From Actinomycetospora callitridis (GTDB lineage Bacteria > Actinomycetota > Actinomycetes > Mycobacteriales > Pseudonocardiaceae), in contig NZ_JAQZAK010000010.1 of the NCBI RefSeq assembly GCF_028737265.1, positions 62,001 to 126,000 on the forward strand: a stretch of DNA of 64,000 nt, written 5' to 3'. Both the position numbers and the translations under genes were made by a program. Shown in pieces: positions 1 to 7,009 of the stretch (the stretch's first letter is position 1; each line of letters begins with the position of its first letter). The notes under the pieces are model-generated. The model was not told where the DNA came from and did no database searches. It saw only the letters and a program-made list of their open reading frames with translations.

Positions 1-523
1 CCGGTCGGCCGCCTTCCTCGGCTTCAACACGCAGTACGCCGGCTTGGTGATCACCTTCGACGATTCGTCGTCGCCCCGGACGCTCTGCGACGGCGGTGGC
101 GAGAACCCGCCGTTCCCGTGCGGTGACGGCAACCTCTTCGGCGGCACCACCCCGGCCCGCACCTGGTTCAAGGCCATGAACCCGTTGTTCGCCCCGCTGC
201 CGGTCGCGCCTCTGCCCCCGACGAGCCCGCGCTACCTGCAGGGCGGCACCAACGAGCAGGTGCCCGAGGTCGTCGGCGAGCAGGTCGACGAGGCCACCGA
301 GGAGCTGCGCGACGCCGGCTTCCAGGTCGCGCAGACGCAGGTGGGCAACCGTGCCCCGGCCGGCACGGTCGTCGGGCAGAACCCGCGCGGCTCGGTCCTC
401 CCCGACCAGGTCGTGACGCTGCAGGTCTCCAACGGGACCGTGCCCTCGCCCCCGACGCCGCCGAGCGGCCCGCCACCCTTGGCGGGGGGAGCGAACACCG
501 GAGCGACGGGAGGCGGCGGATGA
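1..523 (+). CDS. ponA2: Class A penicillin-binding protein, C-terminal part with PASTA domain (partial)
   Basis: The frame is already open at the left edge (first full codon at base 2) and ends in TGA at 521-523, so only the last 173 residues are present. The first part (FNTQYAGLVITFDD, then GTTPARTWFKAMNPLF) reads like the end of a transpeptidase domain. One PASTA domain follows (starting VPEVVGEQ, about bases 262-453) and then a Pro/Gly/Ala-rich tail. Such proteins polymerise and cross-link peptidoglycan outside the membrane, and PASTA domains are thought to bind cell-wall fragments. The stop overlaps the next start (ATGA), so the two genes are probably co-translated. PonA2 followed by a metallophosphoesterase is the order of Rv3682-Rv3683 in M. 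tuberculosis. The family is firm; the exact symbol rests on this synteny. Confidence 0.85.
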   Translation, partial: RSAAFLGFNTQYAGLVITFDDSSSPRTLCDGGGENPPFPCGDGNLFGGTTPARTWFKAMNPLFAPLPVAPLPPTSPRYLQGGTNEQVPEVVGEQVDEATEELRDAGFQVAQTQVGNRAPAGTVVGQNPRGSVLPDQVVTLQVSNGTVPSPPTPPSGPPPLAGGANTGATGGGG

Positions 524-1512
524 GCGGGACGACGATCGCGGGGACGGCCCTGCGCGCGGCCGCGGGCGTGACCGCCGCCGGGGCCCTCGGACTGGGCTAC
601 GCGGTCGGGGTCGAGCGGCACTGGTTCGCGCTGCGCCGGGCTCGCCTCGAGGTCCTCGACCCGGTCACCGCCGCCGGGCGGACGCTGCGCGTGCTGCACG
701 TCAGCGACCTGCACCTGCGGCCCGGCCAGCGCCTCGAGCAACGGTTCGTCGAGGGGCTCGCGGAGCTCGAGCCGGACCTCGTGGTGAACACCGGTGACAA
801 CCTCTCCCACCGGCGCGCCGTGCCCGAGGTGCTGCGCGCGCTGGGGAGCCTGCTCGACAAGCCCGGCGTCGTGGTGTGGGGCAGCAACGACTACCACGGG
901 CCGAAGCCGAAGAACCCCGCGCACTACCTCGTCAACCCCCAGCACCGGGTCCTCGGACCCGAGCTGCCGTGGCGCGACCTGCGCGCCGCGTTCCTCGAGC
1001 ACGGCTGGCTCGACGCCACCCACGCCCGGCACACGCTCACCGTGAACGGACTCCGCCTCGCGATCGGCGGCGTCGACGACCCGCACATCGGCCGCGACGA
1101 CTACGACCGCATCGCGGGCCCGGCCGACGAGCCCTACGACCTGCGCCTCGGGCTCAGCCACTCCCCCGAGCCCCGGGTGCTCGACGCGTTCGCCGCCGAC
1201 GGCTACGACCTCGTGCTCGCGGGCCACACCCACGGCGGCCAGCTGCGGCTGCCCGGGTACGGCGCGATCATCACCAACTGCGGCGTCGACCGCTCCCGCG
1301 CCCGCGGCGCCTCGCGCTGGGGCTCCCACATGCGCCTGCACGTCTCGGCGGGTCTCGGCACCTCGCCGTACGCCCCGGCGCGGTTCTCGTGCCGTCCCGA
1401 GGCCACCCTGCTCGACCTCGTGCCCCGCCCCACCCCGCCCTCGTCGACGCCGGCCACCGCTGACGAGCGCGGGGGACGGCCCCCGTCCGCCCGGTCGGGG
1501 GCCAACGGGTAG
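520..1512 (+). CDS. Metallophosphoesterase, membrane-anchored
   Basis: A 330-residue calcineurin-like phosphoesterase. The metal-binding motifs appear in order: HVSDLHL near residue 65, NTGDN near 90, a GSND variant of the usual GNHD near 120, and AGHTHGGQ near 230. A hydrophobic Ala/Gly stretch at residues 8-26 probably anchors it in the membrane. It starts inside the stop of the penicillin-binding protein (ATGA overlap), the same pairing as PonA2-Rv3683 in mycobacteria, so a role at the cell envelope is plausible. Its substrate is unknown. The C-terminal 30 residues are Pro/Ser-rich and look disordered. Confidence 0.9.
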   Translation: MSGTTIAGTALRAAAGVTAAGALGLGYAVGVERHWFALRRARLEVLDPVTAAGRTLRVLHVSDLHLRPGQRLEQRFVEGLAELEPDLVVNTGDNLSHRRAVPEVLRALGSLLDKPGVVVWGSNDYHGPKPKNPAHYLVNPQHRVLGPELPWRDLRAAFLEHGWLDATHARHTLTVNGLRLAIGGVDDPHIGRDDYDRIAGPADEPYDLRLGLSHSPEPRVLDAFAADGYDLVLAGHTHGGQLRLPGYGAIITNCGVDRSRARGASRWGSHMRLHVSAGLGTSPYAPARFSCRPEATLLDLVPRPTPPSSTPATADERGGRPPSARSGANG

Positions 1513-1535
1513 AGTTCCCACTGCGCGATCGCCTC

Positions 1536-1609
1536 CGGGGTGTGGCGCAGCTTGGTAGCGCGCCTCGTTCGGGACGAGGAGGCCGTGGGTTCGAATCCCG
1601 CCACCCCGA
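1536..1609 (+). tRNA. tRNA-Pro (anticodon CGG)
   Basis: A 74-base cloverleaf. The acceptor stem CGGGGTG pairs with CACCCCG, followed by discriminator A at 1609. The anticodon stem CCTCG/CGAGG encloses the loop TTCGGGA, giving anticodon CGG. The T-arm contains GTGGGTTCGAATCCCGC. The 3' CCA is not encoded. A strong hairpin with a T run follows about 30 bases downstream. Confidence 0.95.
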
Positions 1610-1638
1610 CGCTGTGATGTCTCGCGACATCCGCACAG

Positions 1639-1666
1639 CCCCGGACCCTCACGGGTTCGGGGTTTT
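1639..1666 (+). terminator. Intrinsic terminator after tRNA-Pro
   Basis: A 10-bp stem (CCCCGGACCC with GGGTTCGGGG, one G-T pair) with loop TCAC, followed directly by TTTT at 1663-1666. It is one of the few hairpins in this window with a clear T run and is well placed to end the tRNA-Pro transcript. Confidence 0.75.
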
Positions 1667-1835
1667 CTGCGTCCCGGGGTCCGGCCGGGGCGAGGAGCGG
1701 TTCGCGGACGAGGTCGCCGGTGGTGGCGTCGACGACGCGGATGTGGCGGTCGTGGCAGTTCCCGTCACAGCGGGCGTCCGTTTGTCCGCCGTCGCGGGCC
1801 GGGTAGGCGACGACGGCGCGAGGCGATCCGAGCCT
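1665..1835 (-). pseudogene. Remnant of an IS481-like transposase C-terminus
   Basis: The roughly 240 bases between the tRNA-Pro terminator and the next gene hold no intact gene. On the minus strand the frame through 1805-1660 reads RAVVAYPAR..., then CHDRHIRVVDATTGDLVRE. The RHIRVVDATTG stretch resembles the end of IS481-family transposases as I know them. No catalytic DDE region, start codon or terminal inverted repeat is visible. I infer a decayed insertion-sequence fragment beside a tRNA gene, a common landing site for mobile DNA. It could be a chance frame, but the match is longer than expected for a shadow. Confidence 0.45.
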
Positions 1836-1909
1836 CGCCGTGCTCCGGTCGACCGTCCACTCCCAGCGCGGTGTCCGACCCCCCTCCCCGGAACCGCCCC
1901 GGAGGTCCC

Positions 1910-2587
1910 GTGTCCCGCATCGAGGTCCCGGACGGGACGATCGTGGTCTACACCGACGTCATGTGCGGTTGGTCCACCGTCGCCCTCCACCGCTTCTACC
2001 GCGCCCGCCACGAGGCGGGACTGGACGACCAGCTCGAGGTCGACCTGCGCCTGTTCCTCCTCGAGGACGTCAACCGGACGCCGCTGACCAGCAGCATCAT
2101 CGAGCCCGAGAAGCCCGTGGTGGGTCCGCTCGAGCCCGATCTGGACATCACGCCCTGGCAGGGTGACCTCTCGGCCTGGCCGGTGACCTCGCTGCCGGCC
2201 AACGAGGCCGTGCACGCGGCCCGCGCGCAGTCCCCGGCCGCGGCCGAGCAGCTCGACATGGCCCTGCGCCTCGCGTTCTGGCGGGACAGCCGCTGCGTCA
2301 GCATGCGGCACGAGATCCTCGCCATCGCCGACGGCTGCGAGGCCGTCGACACCGACGAGCTGCGCGCCGCACTGGACGACGGCCGGGCCCGTGGGCCGAT
2401 GATGGCGCAGTACCTCCGTGACCGGGACGTCGTCGCGGGCAGCCCGCACTTCTTCCTGTCCGACGGCTCCGACCAGCACAACCCCGGGATCAGCTTCCAC
2501 CAGCAGGGCACCACCGGTGCCGGGTTCCCGGTGCTCGACGGCGACGACCCGAAGGCCTACGACGAGCTCGTGCGCAGGGCCGCCTGA
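1910..2587 (+). CDS. DsbA-family (thioredoxin-fold) oxidoreductase-like protein
   Basis: A 225-residue protein of the DsbA/FrnE type. The N-terminal strand leads into YTDVMCGWSTVAL, where the usual CxxC is reduced to CxxS. A helical insertion follows, and then a cis-proline loop GSPHFFLSDG near residue 180. I chose GTG 1910 because GGAGGT lies at 1901-1906; the frame could also begin at GTG 1871. With one active-site cysteine it may act with a low-molecular-weight thiol such as mycothiol rather than as a dithiol oxidase. No signal peptide is seen, so it is probably cytosolic. Its stop overlaps the start of the next gene (TGATG). Confidence 0.8.
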   Translation: MSRIEVPDGTIVVYTDVMCGWSTVALHRFYRARHEAGLDDQLEVDLRLFLLEDVNRTPLTSSIIEPEKPVVGPLEPDLDITPWQGDLSAWPVTSLPANEAVHAARAQSPAAAEQLDMALRLAFWRDSRCVSMRHEILAIADGCEAVDTDELRAALDDGRARGPMMAQYLRDRDVVAGSPHFFLSDGSDQHNPGISFHQQGTTGAGFPVLDGDDPKAYDELVRRAA

Positions 2588-3465
2588 TGCCGGCGGGCAG
2601 CACCCCCGAGGTCGTCCTGATCACCGGCGCCTCGAGCGGCATCGGCCGCGAGACCGCCCTGGCCTACGCGCGGCGCGGCGCCTCCCTCGTGCTCGCGGCC
2701 CGCTCACCGGAGGCCCTCGAGGACACCGCGCGCCACTGCGAGGCCGCCGGGTCCGGGCCGGTCGAGCCGATCCCCGTCGACATCGCCGACCGGGAGCAGG
2801 TCGAGTCGCTGGTCCGCCGCACCACCGACCAGTTCGGCCGCGTCGACGTCGCCGTCCTCGACGCGGCCCAGACGGCGTTCGGCCGGTTCGACGACATCGA
2901 CCCGGACGTGTTCGACGCCGTCATCGCCACCAACGTCACCGGTACCGCGAACACCGTCCGCGCGCTGCTGCCCGTCTTCGGCGAGCAGCGTGGCGGCCAC
3001 CTGGTGATCCTCAGCTCGGTGCTGGGGCACGCCGCCGTGCCGTGGCAGGCGCCCTACATCATGAGCAAGTTCGCGCTGAGCGCCCTCATCCGCGTCCTGC
3101 GTCAGGAGGAGCCGGCGCCCGGGCTGCGGGTGCACGGGATCTATCCGGGCCCGGTCGACACCCCGCTCTACCCGCGGTCGCCGAACAGCACCGGTCGGCA
3201 GCCGCGCGTGCCGCTGCCCGCCCTCGACCCGGCCACCGTCGCCCGCAGGATCGTCGCCGCCACTGAGCGCGACCGGCACAGCGACGACAGCGTCGGGCCC
3301 GGCAACAGTGCGATGGTCGCGCTCTACCGGCTCGTGCCCCGGGTGTTCGACCGCGTCATCGGGCGGGCTCTCGAGGCGGCCGGGCTGTTCGGCCCGCCCG
3401 TGGCGCCCTCGGACGGGCACGCCTTCACCGGCGCCGACGACCCCGCCGCCTCCCGCCCCTCGTGA
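2587..3465 (+). CDS. SDR-family oxidoreductase
   Basis: A 292-residue classical short-chain dehydrogenase. It has the NAD(P)-binding TGASSGIG motif at residues 14-21, an NVTG stretch in the NAG/NNAG region, catalytic Ser in ILSSV, and YIMSK as the YxxxK pair. The C-terminal 80 residues are longer than the core fold. The start overlaps the stop of the DsbA-like gene, so the two form an operon. The substrate cannot be read from the sequence. A GC-rich hairpin follows. Confidence 0.9.
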   Translation: MPAGSTPEVVLITGASSGIGRETALAYARRGASLVLAARSPEALEDTARHCEAAGSGPVEPIPVDIADREQVESLVRRTTDQFGRVDVAVLDAAQTAFGRFDDIDPDVFDAVIATNVTGTANTVRALLPVFGEQRGGHLVILSSVLGHAAVPWQAPYIMSKFALSALIRVLRQEEPAPGLRVHGIYPGPVDTPLYPRSPNSTGRQPRVPLPALDPATVARRIVAATERDRHSDDSVGPGNSAMVALYRLVPRVFDRVIGRALEAAGLFGPPVAPSDGHAFTGADDPAASRPS

Positions 3466-3469
3466 GGCA

Positions 3470-3497
3470 GGCCCCCTCCACCGTGTGGATGGGGGCC
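3470..3497 (+). terminator. Probable terminator hairpin
   Basis: The arm GGCCCCCTCCAC (3470-3481) pairs with GTGGATGGGGGCC (3485-3497) around a 3-base loop with one bulged base. The following bases (TTCGTCGTTT) are only weakly T-rich. It lies directly after the DsbA/SDR operon. Confidence 0.6.
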
Positions 3498-3640
3498 TTC
3501 GTCGTTTCGGACGAGTGAGGCTGCTTCCCCCGTCGGAACCACACACGTGGCGGTCTCCGTCCGGTAACGACACGATGTCGACGGACGATGATCCTCCCGG
3601 ATCACCCTGTCGGGGGGCTCTCACACGGATCGGGGACACC

Positions 3641-4681
3641 ATGCGACACGGAGGGGCACCGCAGCCGCCCACCGGGCGGCACGCCGCGCCTGCGCGGCCT
3701 GCCACCGCCGCGCCCGTGACGGGCGGACGGCACTCGGCCGGACCGGAGTCCGGAGCCTCGCGACGCGACACCGAGTCCCGACACCCGACGCGCGTGGCCG
3801 ACCTGCTGGCGGACCCGGCGGCCGCGACCCGGCAGGCCGCCGCGCTGCCCACGCCCCGGCCGGCTCCCGAACCCCACACCCCGTCGACACGGGCCGTCGC
3901 CCGCCCGCGCCACGCGGAGGCGCCGGGACACGCCGTCCCGCTGCAGGGCCCGGTCCCCCGCCCGCTCCCGCCCACCGGCGCGACGCAGGCCACGGCGGCC
4001 GCCCCGGTCGACACCACCGCCGGCCCCGCACCCGTGCGCGTCAAGCGCCCCGCCGCCCGTCGCTCCGACCCGGAGGAGATCGCCGCGCGGGCGACGACGA
4101 CGCTGATCAGCGCCTCGCCCGACCCGGACCGCGCGGCCCGCCGGGCCGCGGCCGCCGCCCCCGCAGCCCCCACCGCGCTCGCCGCCCCCGTCCCGGTCGC
4201 CGGGGCCGCACCCGTGTTCGCCGACCGCACCGGGCGCCGGGCCCGCCGCTGGCGCACCGCCGCGATCCTGGCGACCGCCGTCTGCGCGTCCTACGTCGGC
4301 GTCGTGGCCGTCGGCGCGGTGGCCGGGCCGGTCGGGCCGACCTCCTCGCCGACGCTGCTGCCGGCGCCGACGACGGCTCCGCCGGCGCCGACCGCGATCC
4401 CGGGGCCCGCGGCGCAGAACGTCGCCGAGGTCGAGCCGACGGCGACGTCGACCACCACCCGCTCCGCGCGCGCCACCACGCGCAGCACGCCCCGTTCGAC
4501 CACCCCGAAGGCGCGCGTCGCACCGCGCCCGGTCGTCGTCGCGCCGGTCCCCGTGGTGCCGCAGGCTCCCGCCCGCGCCGATCCGGCGCCGGACGCGGAC
4601 ACCCCGAACGGCCAGAACGCCCAGAACGGCGACGCCGCCGACGCCGCCGACGCCGCGAACGACGCCGGCGCGGACACCTGA
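3641..4681 (+). CDS. Pro/Ala-rich single-pass membrane protein of unknown function
   Basis: A 346-residue protein dominated by Ala, Pro, Thr and Arg. Residues 1-200 are low-complexity and basic and contain one more ordered patch (RRSDPEEIAARATTTLISA). A single membrane segment (AAILATAVCASYVGVVAVG) lies near residues 206-226. The outer part is Thr/Pro-rich, includes a TTTRSARATTRSTPRSTT stretch and ends in a small Asn/Gln/Asp/Ala repeat region (DAADAADAA). I do not recognise a family. The topology suggests a cytoplasmic tail and a wall-spanning outer stalk. The stop (4679-4681) overlaps a likely CTG start of the next gene. Confidence 0.65.
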   Translation: MRHGGAPQPPTGRHAAPARPATAAPVTGGRHSAGPESGASRRDTESRHPTRVADLLADPAAATRQAAALPTPRPAPEPHTPSTRAVARPRHAEAPGHAVPLQGPVPRPLPPTGATQATAAAPVDTTAGPAPVRVKRPAARRSDPEEIAARATTTLISASPDPDRAARRAAAAAPAAPTALAAPVPVAGAAPVFADRTGRRARRWRTAAILATAVCASYVGVVAVGAVAGPVGPTSSPTLLPAPTTAPPAPTAIPGPAAQNVAEVEPTATSTTTRSARATTRSTPRSTTPKARVAPRPVVVAPVPVVPQAPARADPAPDADTPNGQNAQNGDAADAADAANDAGADT

Positions 4682-5778
4682 GCCGGCCCCGCCGCAGCGC
4701 GACCCGGCCGTCGCTGCGGGCCTTCCTGCTCGCCACCCTCGTGGCGGTCCTGATCACCGCACCGGTGGTCACCGGCGAGACGCCGACGCCCGAGCCGGCG
4801 CTGGCCGACGTCGTCGAGGCCGGGGGCGCGTCGGCGGACGCCCCGCGACGTCCCGGTGTGGCGGCTCCCGAGGGCCCGCTGCCGACGGTCGGGATGGCGC
4901 CCTACGTCGACCTGACCACCCCGCCCCTGCCGACCATGACCGACATGGCCGACGCGACCGGCCACGCCGACGTGGTGCTCGCCTTCGTCCTCGCCGGGGC
5001 CGACGGCTCGTGCGCTCCGACCTGGGGCGGCACGACCCCGCTGGCCGACCCCGCCGTGATGGCGCGGGTGGCCGGCCTGAAGTCGCGCGGCGGCACGGTG
5101 ACGGTGTCGTCGGGCGGCGCGCTCGGTGACTACCTCGAGAAGGCCTGCCCGGACGCGCCGTCGCTCGCGCGCGCCTACGGCGCGGCGCTGGACGCGGTCG
5201 GCACCGACCACCTCGACGTCGACGTCGAGACCGACAGCGGCCGCGAGGTGTCGTCGCGCCGCATCGCCGAGGCCCTCGCCCTGCTCCAGCGCGAGCGCGG
5301 CACGCGGGTGACGCTGACCGTGCAGATCGACGGCGTGAGCGAGGGCATGAGCGCCGACGCCGTCGACCTCGTCCGCGAGGCCACGACCGCCGGCGTCGCC
5401 GCGCGCGTGAACCTCATGGTCATGAACTTCTCGTACGAGGGCGCCTGGGCGGACGCCATGACCGGTGCCGCGCGCACCGCCGTCGGCCAGCTCGAGGCCC
5501 TCTGGCCGGGCAGCGACCCCGTCGACGTCCGACGGCGCACCGGGATCACGTTCATGCTCGGGCGCAACGACATGGACATGACGACGACGCCCGAGGACGC
5601 GCAGGCCGTCGTCGAGGACGCCCGCGGCAACGGCTACGGCGGCGTCGGCTTCTGGGCGCTCGCCCGGGACAACGGCTCCTGCCCCGGCACCGAGGACGAG
5701 ACGGACGACTGCAGCGGCATCGAGCAGGAGCCCTGGGCGTTCACGCGGATCGCGCAGGGCTTCACCGCCCCTCGCTGA
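4678..5778 (+). CDS. Secreted GH18 (chitinase-like) glycoside hydrolase
   Basis: The catalytic GH18 signature DxxDxDxE is present as DHLDVDVE. Family features around it are the strand LAFVLAG, the VTVSSGG stretch in place of SxGG, NLMVMNFSY (the M-x-Y/F region) and a late GVGFWALARDNG that closes the barrel. The first standard start codon is GTG 4741, but that would give an N-terminus without a charged region. Reading upstream to CTG 4678 adds SRPRRSATRP before a hydrophobic core, a textbook export signal, and overlaps the previous stop as CTGA. I therefore place the start at CTG 4678 (366 residues; 345 from GTG). It probably acts on an extracellular amino-sugar polymer; the substrate is unknown. 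Confidence 0.75.
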   Translation: MSRPRRSATRPSLRAFLLATLVAVLITAPVVTGETPTPEPALADVVEAGGASADAPRRPGVAAPEGPLPTVGMAPYVDLTTPPLPTMTDMADATGHADVVLAFVLAGADGSCAPTWGGTTPLADPAVMARVAGLKSRGGTVTVSSGGALGDYLEKACPDAPSLARAYGAALDAVGTDHLDVDVETDSGREVSSRRIAEALALLQRERGTRVTLTVQIDGVSEGMSADAVDLVREATTAGVAARVNLMVMNFSYEGAWADAMTGAARTAVGQLEALWPGSDPVDVRRRTGITFMLGRNDMDMTTTPEDAQAVVEDARGNGYGGVGFWALARDNGSCPGTEDETDDCSGIEQEPWAFTRIAQGFTAPR

Positions 5779-5795
5779 TCACGGCCCTACGCTGA

Positions 5796-6818
5796 TCACT
5801 GCCCCGTGGTCAGCACCATCCGGAACCGCGCGTCGTTCGCCATCATCCGGTCGTAGGCCTCCGCGGCCTTCTCGAGCGGCATCGTCTCGATCATCGGGCG
5901 GACGTCGGTGAGTCGCGCGAAGCGCAGGGTGTCCTCGGAGTCGATCGAGGTGCCCGAGGCGTGCCCGTTGATGCTCGCGACCGGCCCGATGAGGCTCATC
6001 GCGTCGACCTGCAGCGGGGTCTCCGCGGCCCCGACGACGAGCAGCTGCCCGCGCCGGTCCAGCCCGCCGACGAGCGAGGAGATCGCCTCGCCGCTGGTCG
6101 CGGTGGCCAGCACCACGGTGACGCCGCCCATCTGGGCGAGCGCCCGGGCGGGGTCGCCGGCCTCGCTGTCGACGTAGTGGTGCGCTCCGAGCTCGCGGGC
6201 GAGGTCCTCCTTCTCGCGCCCCCGCGACACCGCGACGACCTCGAAGCCCATGCGGGCGGCGAACTGGATGCCGAGGTGGCCCAGCCCGCCGACGCCCTGG
6301 ACCGCGACGCGGTCGCCCGGACGGGCCGGGCTGGAGCGCAGCGCGTGGTACGTCGTCACGCCCGCGCACATGAGCGGGGCGGCCTCCTCGGGGGAGAGCT
6401 CGTCGGGCACGTGGGCCAGTGCGTCCGCCGGGACGACGACGGCCTCGGCGTAGCCGCCGTCGAAGGTCACGCCGGGGATGCGTCCGTTCTCGCAGGTGAT
6501 GAAGTCGCCGCGGCGGCACGGGTCGCAGTGGTGGCAGGCGCCCCCGAACCAGCCCACGCCGACGCGGTCGCCGGGGTTCCAGTCACCGAGGACGTCGGCG
6601 CCGACCTCGTCGACCAGCCCGACCACCTCGTGGCCCGGGACGATCGGGAAGGGCGTCGCCGGCATGACGCCCTCCTTGGCGAACATGTCGCTGTGACAGA
6701 CCCCGCAGGCCTGCACGCGGACACGGACCTCGCCGCGGCCGGGGGTGGGCACGTCGCGCTCGACGAGCTCGAGAGCACCGCCCGCCTGCGGGACCTGGAC
6801 TGCGCGCATGGTGGCCAC
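5796..6818 (-). CDS. Zinc-dependent alcohol dehydrogenase (MDR family)
   Basis: A 340-residue medium-chain dehydrogenase. The catalytic-zinc region is ACGVCHSD and GHEVVGLV. The structural-zinc cysteines lie in GACHHCDPC...C, and the Rossmann motif is GVGGLGHLG near residue 175. The start is GTG 6818 (MATMRAVQ), because AAGGAGG on the minus strand lies 7 bases upstream (6826-6832). It resembles the AdhC/YahK group that oxidises primary alcohols or reduces aldehydes. The gene is convergent with the GH18 gene and divergent from plsB. Confidence 0.92.
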   Translation of the reverse strand: MATMRAVQVPQAGGALELVERDVPTPGRGEVRVRVQACGVCHSDMFAKEGVMPATPFPIVPGHEVVGLVDEVGADVLGDWNPGDRVGVGWFGGACHHCDPCRRGDFITCENGRIPGVTFDGGYAEAVVVPADALAHVPDELSPEEAAPLMCAGVTTYHALRSSPARPGDRVAVQGVGGLGHLGIQFAARMGFEVVAVSRGREKEDLARELGAHHYVDSEAGDPARALAQMGGVTVVLATATSGEAISSLVGGLDRRGQLLVVGAAETPLQVDAMSLIGPVASINGHASGTSIDSEDTLRFARLTDVRPMIETMPLEKAAEAYDRMMANDARFRMVLTTGQ

Positions 6819-6941
6819 GCCTGTGCCTCCTTGTTCGACTCTCCACCGGTCGTCGATGGCGTACCCGGGCACCCGGGCCTGCACGCGGACCGTCCGGCCC
6901 GGTCGGACCTTCACGGTCGGTCGCCGGACCACCCCACCCGG

Positions 6942-6947
6942 TAGGGT
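6942..6947 (+). promoter_or_regulatory. Candidate -10 box for plsB
   Basis: TAGGGT fits the actinobacterial TANNNT -10 consensus and lies about 63 bases before the chosen GTG start of plsB. No convincing -35 box is seen. Confidence 0.4.
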
Positions 6948-7009
6948 CCGGAGCAGGCACGACGGTGACGCCGGATGCGCGGTGTCGCGAGATTCGGGAG
7001 GTGCGAGAC

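Noticed and set aside
1203-1652. A minus-strand frame reading VGVAGFEPTASSSRT across tRNA-Pro
   Set aside because: This string is the known false translation of the antisense of a tRNA gene and runs into the metallophosphoesterase gene.
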